Shown: piece after piece, positions 43,895 through 51,016 of the stretch
Numbering within the stretch: the first letter of the stretch is position 1
Layout: every line of letters begins with the position of its first letter
Assembly (NCBI GenBank): GCA_035486355.1
Contig: DATHNE010000261.1
Location: 1 to 64,000, forward strand
DNA length: 64,000 nucleotides
From: Palsa-883 sp035486355
Lineage (GTDB): Bacteria; Pseudomonadota; Alphaproteobacteria; Acetobacterales; Acetobacteraceae
Direction of reading: 5' to 3'
The notes under the pieces: generated by a model
What the model was told of the DNA's origin: nothing
Seen by the model: only the letters and a program-made list of their open reading frames with translations
The model's database searches: none
Made by a program: the position numbers and the translations under genes

Positions 43895-45089
43895 CCCAAC
43901 CGCGCACGCCCAGGACGCCCTGATCACGGGGATCGGGCTGGCCTCCTGTCTGGGTGAGGGCGTGGACGTGCATTGGGCGGCCTTGAACGCCGGCGGGGGA
44001 TTTCAGCCGGTATTGGACGCCTCCCGTTTCGCACCCCGGCTGGTGCATCCTCTGGCGCCGGTGGAGCTGGACAAGCAGATCCCCAAGCGCGGCGACCAGC
44101 GCCAGATGGAGCCGTGGCAGCGGATCGGCACCTATACCGCCGGACTGGCGCTCGAAGCGGCCGGGGTAAAGGGCAACGCGGACCTTCTGGACCGCATGGA
44201 TCTGATCGTCGCCGCCGGCGGGGGGGAACGCGATTACGCGGCCGACTCGGCCATCCTGTCGGCGCTGCCGTCTGCGGCGGATCCCGGCACGTTCCTGAAC
44301 GAACACCTGCTCAACGATCTGCGTCCCACCCTGTTCCTCGCCCAGCTCTCCAACTTGCTGGCCGGCAACATCTCTATCGTACACGGCGTGGTCGGCTCCT
44401 CCCGCACCTTCATGGGCGAGGAATCCAGCGGCGCGGACGCGGTGAAGGTGGCCTGCGCCCGAATCGCCGCTGGTCTCGCTGATCTGGTGCTGGTCGGCGG
44501 ATCGTACAACGCCGAACGCCCGGACGTGCTGCTGCACTTCGAGATGGGCGGGCTGAACTGGAAACGGCCCTATGCGAGTGTCTGGCAGCGCCAGATGGAC
44601 GGCGGCGGCATCGTGTTGGGATCCGTGGGCTGCTTTCTGGTGATCGAGAGCCGGGCCCACGCTGCGGCCCGTGGCGCGGTGCCCATGGCACGCATCACCC
44701 GCATAGCAACCGACCGCTGCCGGCGCCAACCCGGCCAGGCCACGGCCATCGCCACCCGCCAGCTCGCGGACCTGGCGCCGACATTGGATCGTGCCGCCGC
44801 TGCGGTGGTGTCCGGTGCCTCTGGCGCGCCCGTGCCAACCGTCGAGGAACAGGTTTGGCTGCGCGACCTCGGCCTGCCGGCGCGCGCCGCAGCGACCGCC
44901 CTCGGCCATTCAGTGGAAGCCGCGTTTCCCGCCGCGCTCGCCCTGGCGGCAATGTCGGTGGCGAAAGGGCGGCTGTTCGGTCCGCTGGACCCGACGGAGG
45001 CACCGATGGATGCTCCATTGCGGCAGGCCCTGGTGACCGGCTGGGGCCACTGGCGCGGCGAGGCGCTGGCTCTGATAACCCAGCCCTAG
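43884..45089 (+). CDS. fabF2XL: Ketosynthase-like protein lacking catalytic residues (FabF2XL position)
   Basis: A 401-residue protein of the beta-ketoacyl-ACP synthase fold (LITGIGLASCLGEGVDVHWA; VLVGGSYNAERPDVLLHFEM; GGGIVLGSVGCFLVIESRAH). At the nucleophile position the sequence is GVVGSSRTFMGEESSGADAV with no Cys where active enzymes have TACASG. The HGTGT histidine is absent (VVSGASGAPVPTVEEQVWLR). A His remains in ATALGHSVEAAFPAALAL. It therefore resembles chain-length factors of polyketide KS/CLF pairs. I infer that it is a non-catalytic partner of the next protein, possibly setting chain length. Its position in the gene order matches FabF2XL. It overlaps fabZ and lies twelve bases before fabF1. 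Confidence 0.8.
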   Translation: MPHDPTAHAQDALITGIGLASCLGEGVDVHWAALNAGGGFQPVLDASRFAPRLVHPLAPVELDKQIPKRGDQRQMEPWQRIGTYTAGLALEAAGVKGNADLLDRMDLIVAAGGGERDYAADSAILSALPSAADPGTFLNEHLLNDLRPTLFLAQLSNLLAGNISIVHGVVGSSRTFMGEESSGADAVKVACARIAAGLADLVLVGGSYNAERPDVLLHFEMGGLNWKRPYASVWQRQMDGGGIVLGSVGCFLVIESRAHAAARGAVPMARITRIATDRCRRQPGQATAIATRQLADLAPTLDRAAAAVVSGASGAPVPTVEEQVWLRDLGLPARAAATALGHSVEAAFPAALALAAMSVAKGRLFGPLDPTEAPMDAPLRQALVTGWGHWRGEALALITQP

Positions 45090-45101
45090 GAGGCACGACA
45101 C

Positions 45102-46376
45102 ATGAGCGACCTCGACAGTCACGGCCGGCCCGTGGTGGTGGTCACCGGCATGGGGGTCCTGACCTCGCTGGGCCAGGGCCAGGCCGATAACTGGCGCGCG
45201 CTCACGGCCGGCACTTCGGGCATCCGACGGATCAGCCGGTTCCCCATTCGCGGCCTGAAAACAACCGTCGCGGGTACCATCGACTTCATCCCGGTGGACG
45301 AAATGTCGGCTCCTGCCCTGTCGGAACGGATTGCCGAGCTGGCGATCGAGGAAGCGGTGGCCGAGGCCGCGATTGGCGCCAAAGGTGATTTCCCGGGACC
45401 GCTGTGCCTCGCCTTCCCGCCGGTCGAGATGGAATGGCCGCAGCGCCTGGCGCTCGCCGCGGCGGCGGGGCCGAACGATGCGATAACCTACGACGACCTG
45501 CTGCGCGCCGCGGGAACCGGCCAGTTCACGCGCTGGAACGAACGCTTCCTATTCGGATCGATCGCGGAGCATCTGGCCGACCGTTTCGGTATTAGGGGAT
45601 CGCCGATCGGCACCAACACCGCCTGCGCGTCCGGTGCCACCGCGATCCAGTTGGGCATCGAGGCGATCCGTCGCGGCGAATGCGAAGCGGCGCTGTGCGT
45701 CGGCACCGACGCATCAATCAATCCGGAAAGCCTGATCCGGTTTTCCCTGCTGTCAGCATTGTCAACCCGGAATGATCCACCATCGGCGGCCGCACGACCA
45801 TTCAGCAAGGATCGGGACGGTTTCGTGATGGCCGAAGGCGCCGGCGCGCTGGTGCTGGAAAGCCGGGCGCATGCGCGGGCGCGTGGCGCGAAGATCCTCG
45901 GCGTACTGGAAGGCTATGGCGAGAAGGCCGACAGCTTCCACCGCACCCGTTCCTCGCCCGACGGCAAGCCGATCATCGCCTGCATGGCGCACGCGTTGGC
46001 AGATGCCGGGCTGGCACCGGAGCAGATCGATTACATCAACGCGCACGGCACTGGCACGCCGGAAAACGACAAGATGGAATGGCTGGGCGTGTCCGCGGTG
46101 TTTGCCGAGCGCGCGGCGTCGATCCCGATCTCGTCCAACAAATCGATGATCGGGCATTCGCTGACCGCAGCCGGTGCCGTGGAGGCGATCTTCTCGCTGT
46201 TGACGATCCAGCACGGGCGGCTGCCACCCACCATCAACTACGACGTTCCGGATCCGACGCTGCCGGTGGACTGTGTGCCAAACGTCGCGCGCGATGCACG
46301 TGTCACGCACGCGATTTCCAATTCGTTCGGGTTCGGCGGGCAGAATGTGTGCCTGGTGCTGGGGGCGCCCGCATGA
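45102..46376 (+). CDS. fabF1XL: Beta-ketoacyl-ACP synthase of the VLCFA cluster
   Basis: A 424-residue FabF-type condensing enzyme with the full catalytic set: Cys175 in IGTNTACASGATAIQLGIEA, His in YINAHGTGTPENDKMEW, and His in SNKSMIGHSLTAAGAVEAIF. The C-terminal SNSFGFGGQNVCLVLG is typical. It elongates acyl-AcpXL with malonyl units. TAGGAGG lies upstream of ATG 45102, just after the fabF2-like stop. It is the catalytic half of a possible KS/KS-like pair. After its stop a 517-base interval with duplicated sequence separates it from the adh gene. Confidence 0.92.
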   Translation: MSDLDSHGRPVVVVTGMGVLTSLGQGQADNWRALTAGTSGIRRISRFPIRGLKTTVAGTIDFIPVDEMSAPALSERIAELAIEEAVAEAAIGAKGDFPGPLCLAFPPVEMEWPQRLALAAAAGPNDAITYDDLLRAAGTGQFTRWNERFLFGSIAEHLADRFGIRGSPIGTNTACASGATAIQLGIEAIRRGECEAALCVGTDASINPESLIRFSLLSALSTRNDPPSAAARPFSKDRDGFVMAEGAGALVLESRAHARARGAKILGVLEGYGEKADSFHRTRSSPDGKPIIACMAHALADAGLAPEQIDYINAHGTGTPENDKMEWLGVSAVFAERAASIPISSNKSMIGHSLTAAGAVEAIFSLLTIQHGRLPPTINYDVPDPTLPVDCVPNVARDARVTHAISNSFGFGGQNVCLVLGAPA

Positions 46377-46527
46377 GCGCGGTGGGTACTCCAGGAATGG
46401 GACAGTCCACGAACGGACTAGCCCGACTCCTACCGAGGTGTCACAACAATCCTGACGTTGACACGCGAGATCACCATGCCTGCGCGGCGGGAAAACGCGA
46501 TGATGCCTCATCGTGTCCTCCTTGGAG

Positions 46528-46554
46528 TGCCGGCCGGGCCTGTCCCGGCCGGCA
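46528..46554. terminator. Hairpin 1 of the duplicated module
   Basis: A perfect 11-base stem (46528-46538 with 46544-46554) with the five-base loop CCTGT. A TTCAAGTTTTC tract follows, so on the plus strand it could weakly terminate or attenuate transcription leaving fabF1. Confidence 0.5.
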
Positions 46555-46569
46555 TTCAAGTTTTCAGGC

Positions 46570-46880
46570 ATGATGGTTAACAACGTGCTCGCGACGGACT
46601 GTGCCCAGCATGGCGCGTTGCCACCCGGCCTGGCTGACATACGGTTGCGTATACGTACCGTTGAATTGAGCGATTGCAACGGCCAAGAGTTCCAGGAACG
46701 GGCCAACCCGCATAGGTGTTGGCGCCTCTCCTACAAGCGGACGCCTGTCGCCTTGACGCTGATGCGCAAAGTCACTTCCATCCGTGGCAAGTGGGCGCGA
46801 TGCCGTGACATTACGTCCTCTTTGGAATGCCGGTCGGGCCAGCCCCGACCGGCATTCCCATTTCTGGACCATGATGGTTA
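46570..46880 (+). pseudogene. Degenerate duplicate of the alcohol dehydrogenase N-terminus
   Basis: The open frame from the ATG at 46570 encodes MMVNNVLATDCAQHGALPPG followed by LADIRLRIRTVELSDCNGQEF. This aligns with the functional adh start PLPPGPGDIQLRVRTIGLNH, so it is a decayed copy of the first 30 to 40 codons. Beyond that, likeness ends and the frame runs into the second hairpin module. No catalytic residues are present. It could still be translated as a small protein of about 100 residues, but a functional product is unlikely. Confidence 0.6.
46824..46858. terminator. Hairpin 2 of the duplicated module
   Basis: A perfect 15-base stem (46824-46838 with 46844-46858) closes a five-base loop (CCAGC). 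It lies 48 bases before the adh start and right before the short leader frame. It may be an attenuator or RNA-processing site within the operon. No T-run follows. Confidence 0.5.
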
Positions 46881-46909
46881 ACGAAAGCTTCCTGTGGCCA
46901 TGGCGATGA
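46871..46909 (+). promoter_or_regulatory. Short leader ORF overlapping adh start
   Basis: The frame ATG 46871 to TGA 46907-46909 encodes the 12-residue MMVNESFLWPWR, and its TGA overlaps the ATG at 46906 (ATGA). This looks like a coupled leader for the adh gene. It carries the same ATGATGGTTAAC start as copy 1 of the module. Function is inferred only from the arrangement. Confidence 0.4.
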
Positions 46910-47931
46910 TTCGCGCCTTGCAGTTGCTCGGTAACCGCGACATTGCGGTGGTCGAGCGTGACGCGCCCCTCCCGCCCGGTCCAGGCGACATACAATTGCG
47001 TGTGCGCACCATCGGGCTGAACCACATCGACGTTTGGGGCTTCCGCGGCATGGCCTTCGCCAAGCGGCAACTGCCATTGACCGTCGGCGCCGAAGCCGCC
47101 GCCGAGGTGGTTGCCGTCGGCGAGAACGTGACCGGCATCCGGCCCGGCGATCGTGTCGTACCGTATGCGGCACTGACCTGCGGCACCTGCCGGTTCTGTG
47201 CGCGCGGCGAGGACAATCTATGCACCAATGTCGCCGGCGTGCGCGGGTTCCACATCGATGGCTTCGCGCAGGAGATCACCAACCACCCTGCCCGTTTGGC
47301 AGTGAAAATCCCCGCCGACGTCGCGCTGCACGACGCCGCCTGCGTTGCCGTTGCCTACGCCACCGTCGAGCACATGCTATTCGACAACGCCAGACTCGAA
47401 CCCGGCGAATGGGTCCTGGTGCACGCCGGTGGTTCCGGAATCGGCACGATTGCGATAGGGGTGGCGAAATCCCTCGGCTGCACGGTGATTACCACCGTCG
47501 GCAGCGCCGACAAGGCGACGAAGGCGAAAGCGCTAGGTGCTGACCACGTCATCAACTATCGTGAGGATCGTTTCGAAGGCGTGGTCCGCAAACTCACCGG
47601 CAAGAAAGGCGTCGACGTGGTCTTCGAACATGTCGGCGCCGACACCTGGCAGGGCTCGCTGCTGTCACTGCGCCGCGGCGGGCGGCTGGTGACCTGCGGT
47701 GCCACCTCCGGCCCCATCGGCAGCCTCAACCTGATGCAGTTATTCCAGCAGCAGTATCGCATCATCGGCAGTTTCGGATCGCCGATCTCGGCCATCGCTC
47801 GCGCGCTGGATCGAATCGCGTCCGGCGTCACGCCGGTGATCGACACAGTGTTCAAGCTGGAAAACGTTCGCGCCGGCCTCGAGCGGATGGAACATCGCGA
47901 CGTGTTCGGCAAGTTGCTGGTCGATCTATAG
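46906..47931 (+). CDS. adh2XL: Zinc-type medium-chain alcohol dehydrogenase of the VLCFA cluster
   Basis: A 341-residue MDR-family dehydrogenase with GroES-like and Rossmann domains. GEWVLVHAGGSGIGTIAIGV is the nucleotide loop, with LTCGTCRFCARGEDNLCTN holding the structural zinc cysteines. In the family GLNHIDVWGFRGMAFAKRQL holds the catalytic site; the usual catalytic-zinc Cys is not seen, so it is nearer the quinone-oxidoreductase-like MDR group with a structural zinc. It occupies the adh2XL place, where an oxidoreductase acts on the fatty chain. The start is uncertain: GTG 46894, ATG 46900 and ATG 46906 are in frame, and I chose 46906 because the leader ORF overlaps it. Confidence 0.85.
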   Translation: MIRALQLLGNRDIAVVERDAPLPPGPGDIQLRVRTIGLNHIDVWGFRGMAFAKRQLPLTVGAEAAAEVVAVGENVTGIRPGDRVVPYAALTCGTCRFCARGEDNLCTNVAGVRGFHIDGFAQEITNHPARLAVKIPADVALHDAACVAVAYATVEHMLFDNARLEPGEWVLVHAGGSGIGTIAIGVAKSLGCTVITTVGSADKATKAKALGADHVINYREDRFEGVVRKLTGKKGVDVVFEHVGADTWQGSLLSLRRGGRLVTCGATSGPIGSLNLMQLFQQQYRIIGSFGSPISAIARALDRIASGVTPVIDTVFKLENVRAGLERMEHRDVFGKLLVDL

Positions 47932-47985
47932 CCCATGATCGCCCGAGGCGGCACGTCACAGGGCGTGAATTGTTGGGCGTGAAAC

Positions 47986-48897
47986 ATGGACCCGCTTAGC
48001 GCCATGCGCCGCCAGTTGGCGCTGTACGGGGATCGCATCCTCGGACGGCTGGTCCGCTACCTGATCACCCTGTTGCGCCGCGCCAATCCCGATCACGCGT
48101 CGGATGTCTGCGGCGCCATCGCCCGCCGCGTCGGCCCATGGCTGCCGGCGCATCGGATCGGCCGCGCCAATCTGCGCGCCGCCTTCCCCGACAAGGGTCC
48201 TGCCTGGATCGAAACGACCCTGCGCGGCGCCTGGGAGAACCTCGGCCGCGTCGCCGGCGAATATGTGCACATGGACCGGATTTGGGACTTCGACCCCGAG
48301 CGCCCAAACACCGGCCGCATCGTGACCGACGACGTCCCTCTGTTCGTGCAATTGCTGGAAGATGGCAAACCGGCGCTGTGCTTCGCGGCGCATCTCGGTA
48401 ACTGGGAGCTGCCGGCGATCGCCGCACACGCAAATCGCCTGCAATCAGCTGTCGTCTATCGCATGCCGAACAACAAGGCGGTCGCGAAACAGATCGCCGC
48501 GATCCGCCGCTCCTTGATGGGCCGCCTGATCCGCAGTCGTCCCGAGGCGGCATTCGAAATGGCCGCCGCGCTAGGCAACGGCGAGCATCTCGGCATGCTG
48601 GTCGACCAGCACTGGTCCCGCGGCGTTGACATCACCTTCTTCGGCCGGCGCTGCAAGGCCAACCCCACCCTCGCCCGCCTCGCCCGGCAGTTCGATTGCC
48701 CGGTGGTCGGTGTGCACGTGGTGCGGCTGCCGGACCATGGCTTTCGCATCATCGGCACCGGGCCGATCACGTTACCGCGCGATGAACAGGGCGTGATCGA
48801 CGTACCTGCGGCGACGCAAATGATCAATTCCATCGTCGAGAACTGGATTCGAGAGCATCCCGAGCAATGGCTATGGTTCCACCGGCGTTGGCGTTGA
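47986..48897 (+). CDS. lpxXL: Lipid A very-long-chain acyltransferase
   Basis: A 303-residue LpxL/HtrB-family acyltransferase of the inner membrane. The catalytic HX4E motif is His136-Glu141 in CFAAHLGNWELPAIAAHANR, followed by AVVYRMPNNKAVAKQIAAIR and GMLVDQHWSRGVDITFFGRR. An N-terminal hydrophobic helix (ILGRLVRYLITLLRR) anchors it. In this gene context it should transfer the C28 acid from AcpXL to lipid A, giving the long-chain anchor that strengthens the outer membrane. The family transfer step is known; the chain length here is inferred from neighbours. It starts 54 bases after adh. Confidence 0.88.
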   Translation: MDPLSAMRRQLALYGDRILGRLVRYLITLLRRANPDHASDVCGAIARRVGPWLPAHRIGRANLRAAFPDKGPAWIETTLRGAWENLGRVAGEYVHMDRIWDFDPERPNTGRIVTDDVPLFVQLLEDGKPALCFAAHLGNWELPAIAAHANRLQSAVVYRMPNNKAVAKQIAAIRRSLMGRLIRSRPEAAFEMAAALGNGEHLGMLVDQHWSRGVDITFFGRRCKANPTLARLARQFDCPVVGVHVVRLPDHGFRIIGTGPITLPRDEQGVIDVPAATQMINSIVENWIREHPEQWLWFHRRWR

Positions 48898-48980
48898 CCG
48901 GAATTCATTCACGGGAATGGCAATGTCTCGCCACAATCCCCAGGTTTCTGCCCTCAGCACGGTCGAGAGGAGACAAGAAG

Positions 48981-49598
48981 ATGCATAAGATCACCCTGCC
49001 CAGTGCCCTGCTGCTCAGCCTGGCCGCGGGCGCGGCCCTCGCGCAGGCGCCGGTCCCGGCGCAAGCGCCGGTGCCACTAGCGCCGCCGGCGCCCGCGTCC
49101 GTCGCACCTCCCGCCTCGGCGCCAGCTTCGACGTCGGCATCAGCGCCCACGCCCGTCGGTCCGCAAGGCGTGCCCCTCGGTGCCAATCCCGCGACCGGCG
49201 CGCGGCCGGGCAATGACATCGGCACCGGCATGTCGTTGCCGATGGGCACGAGCGCCAGCAATATCAATCCAACCAACACGCCATCGGAAATTGCGCCAAA
49301 CCTGCCATCGCCCGATGTGGGCGAAGGTGCGTCAGCCAAGGCCTACCTAGTAGCCGCGCGCAATGCGCTCGCCGCCGGCAGGACCGGCGAGGCACAACAG
49401 TCGTTGGAAATGGCCGAAACGCGGCTGCTCGATCGGTCCACGCCGCTGTTCCAGACCAACACACCGAGCGCCAATCCGGTGGTGTCGCAGATCTCGCAGG
49501 CGTTGCAGGCCCTGGCGTCGGGTGACCGGGCGCAGTGCATGGCACTGATCGAGGCGGCGATCCCGAACGCGCAGGCGGCGGAGCAGGCAGCGAACTGA
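48981..49598 (+). CDS. Exported Ala/Pro-rich protein of unknown function
   Basis: A 205-residue protein with signal peptide MHKITLPSALLLSLAAGAAL (cleaved near LAQA). A low-complexity segment of Ala, Pro, Val and Ser follows (about residues 22-65), then a Gly/Asn-rich stretch (GVPLGANPATGARPGNDIGT). The C-terminal helical domain of about 85 residues reads SAKAYLVAARNALAAGRTGE and AQQSLEMAETRLLDRS. I recognise no named domain. The C-terminal part resembles the helical domains of small exported proteins in related genomes, but I cannot name a family. GAGAGGAGA lies upstream of the ATG at 48981. It follows lpxXL by 83 bases and might be co-transcribed. Confidence 0.75.
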   Translation: MHKITLPSALLLSLAAGAALAQAPVPAQAPVPLAPPAPASVAPPASAPASTSASAPTPVGPQGVPLGANPATGARPGNDIGTGMSLPMGTSASNINPTNTPSEIAPNLPSPDVGEGASAKAYLVAARNALAAGRTGEAQQSLEMAETRLLDRSTPLFQTNTPSANPVVSQISQALQALASGDRAQCMALIEAAIPNAQAAEQAAN

Positions 49599-49679
49599 CG
49601 TTGCGGGCCAGCAGGGCCGCAACCGCATGCCGGCGAAAGCCATCCACCACTTGCGGTGCATCAACAACGTAAGGCGTCG

Positions 49680-49702
49680 ATGCCGTGGCCGAGCCACGGC
49701 AT
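49680..49702. terminator. Hairpin between exported-protein gene and frc
   Basis: A 10-base stem (ATGCCGTGGC at 49680-49689 with its complement at 49693-49702) and three-base loop lie between convergent genes, 82 bases after the plus-strand stop and 35 bases beyond the minus-strand frc stop. It may serve both directions. There is no long T-run. Confidence 0.55.
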
Positions 49703-49736
49703 GACTGGATGAGTTAGGCGTCCGCGCCCGGGTGTC

Positions 49737-51014
49737 CTACTCCGCCGCCGCGGCGCGCTTCGGCACGCCGATCGCGCCCGAGGCCTCAATTTCCGCCACC
49801 TTCGCCGCGTCGAACCGCAGCACGTCGCGCAGGATCTCGTCGGTGTGCTCGCCCAGCAGTGGCGACCGTTTCACCTCCGACATACTGCCCGACAGCTTGA
49901 TCGGATTGCCGACGGTCAGGTACGACCCACGCGTCGGGTGATCGACCTCGACCACCGTCCCCGTCTCGCGCAGCGACTGTTCCTCGGCCAGCTCCTTCAT
50001 CGACAGGATCGGGCCGCAGGGGATGTCGTACTTGTTCAGGATATCCATGGCCTCGAACTTCGTCTTGGTCATGGTCCAGGCTTCGATCGTGGCGAAGATG
50101 TGCTTCAGCCTTGGCAGGCGTGCCGGCGGTTTGGCATAGTCCGGGTCGGTCTTCCATTCCGGCTTGCCAATCACATCGCAGATCGCCTCCCACACCGGCG
50201 CCTGGGCGATGAAGTAGATATAGGCATTGGGATCGGTCTCCCAGCCCTTGCACTTCACGATCCAGCCCGGCTGACCGCCGCCCGAGGCATTGCCCGCCCG
50301 CGGCACCGCCTCGCCAAACGTGCCATCCGGATATTGCGGAAATTCCGTCAGCGGACCATGCGCCAGACGCTGCTGGTCGCGCAGCTTGACGCGGCACAGA
50401 TTCAGCACACCGTCCTGCATGGCGACCGTGACCTTCTGCCCCTGGCCGGTCGCATGACGCTGATGCAGCGCACACACAATACCCAACGCGAGATGCAGAC
50501 CGGTGCCCGAGTCACCAATCTGCGCCCCGGTCACCAGCGGCGGCCCGTCATCAAACCCGGTGGTCGACGCCGCACCGCCCGCGCACTGCGCGACGTTCTC
50601 GTAGACCTTGCAGTCCTCATACGGACCAGGCCCGAAACCCTTGATCGACGCCATGATCATGCGCGGGTTCAACGCGTGCACATGTTCCCACGTGAACCCC
50701 ATGCGATCCAGCGCGCCCGGGGCGAAATTCTCCACCAGCACGTCGCATTGCTTGATCAGTGCCTCGAGCACTTCCTTGCCCTTGGGGTTCTTGCTGTCGA
50801 TCGTGATCGACCGCTTGTTGTGGTTCAGCATAGTGAAATAGAGGCTGTCCACTTTCGGGATGTCCTGCAGCTGCCCACGCGTGATGTCGCCAACGCCCGG
50901 TCGTTCCACTTTGATCACATCCGCTCCGAACCAGGCGAGGAGCTGGGTGCACGTGGGACCCGACTGCACATGGGTGAAGTCGAGGATACGAACGCCATCG
51001 AGTGCTTTAGACAT
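49737..51014 (-). CDS. frc: Formyl-CoA:oxalate CoA-transferase
   Basis: A 425-residue class III CoA-transferase (CaiB/BaiF). The catalytic Asp168 is in TGAQIGDSGTGLHLALGI, and VRILDFTHVQSGPTCTQLLA at the start and GNASGGGQPGWIVKCKGW in the middle match formyl-CoA transferase, including the Gly-rich loop that closes over the active site. It swaps CoA between formyl-CoA and oxalate. The gene lies two bases after oxc, as in oxalate-degrading bacteria, and AGGAG precedes the ATG. With oxc it turns oxalate into formate and CO2 and may give acid tolerance or a proton gradient. Confidence 0.93.
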   Translation of the reverse strand: MSKALDGVRILDFTHVQSGPTCTQLLAWFGADVIKVERPGVGDITRGQLQDIPKVDSLYFTMLNHNKRSITIDSKNPKGKEVLEALIKQCDVLVENFAPGALDRMGFTWEHVHALNPRMIMASIKGFGPGPYEDCKVYENVAQCAGGAASTTGFDDGPPLVTGAQIGDSGTGLHLALGIVCALHQRHATGQGQKVTVAMQDGVLNLCRVKLRDQQRLAHGPLTEFPQYPDGTFGEAVPRAGNASGGGQPGWIVKCKGWETDPNAYIYFIAQAPVWEAICDVIGKPEWKTDPDYAKPPARLPRLKHIFATIEAWTMTKTKFEAMDILNKYDIPCGPILSMKELAEEQSLRETGTVVEVDHPTRGSYLTVGNPIKLSGSMSEVKRSPLLGEHTDEILRDVLRFDAAKVAEIEASGAIGVPKRAAAAE

Positions 51015-51016
51015 CG

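Larger units (their letters stand above)
46516..46880. repeat. Direct duplication of a hairpin-plus-gene-start module
   Basis: Two copies of a module lie about 300 bases apart. Each has a TCCTC(C/T)TTGGAG/ATG lead, a GC-rich hairpin (46528-46554 and 46824-46858), and an ATGATGGTTAAC start (46570 and 46871). Copy 1 continues into a degenerate adh-like coding start, copy 2 into the real adh gene. The interval is inside the acpXL-lpxXL cluster between fabF1 and adh. Confidence 0.75.

Noticed and set aside
42653..43927. A 424-codon minus-strand frame over acpXL and fabZ
   Set aside because: The opposite strand carries AcpXL and FabZ with exact active-site motifs. This frame has no domain.
46377..46515. 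A TTGACA-like -35 near 46457 considered as an internal promoter before the duplicated module
   Set aside because: No matching -10 box at usable spacing was seen, and single hexamers are common by chance.
43130..48897. A polyketide or secondary-metabolite cluster, suggested by ACP, KS, KS-like and dehydratase genes
   Set aside because: The order acpXL, fabZ, fabF, fabF, adh, lpxXL, with an HX4E lipid A acyltransferase at the end, is the known lipid A very-long-chain fatty acid set.
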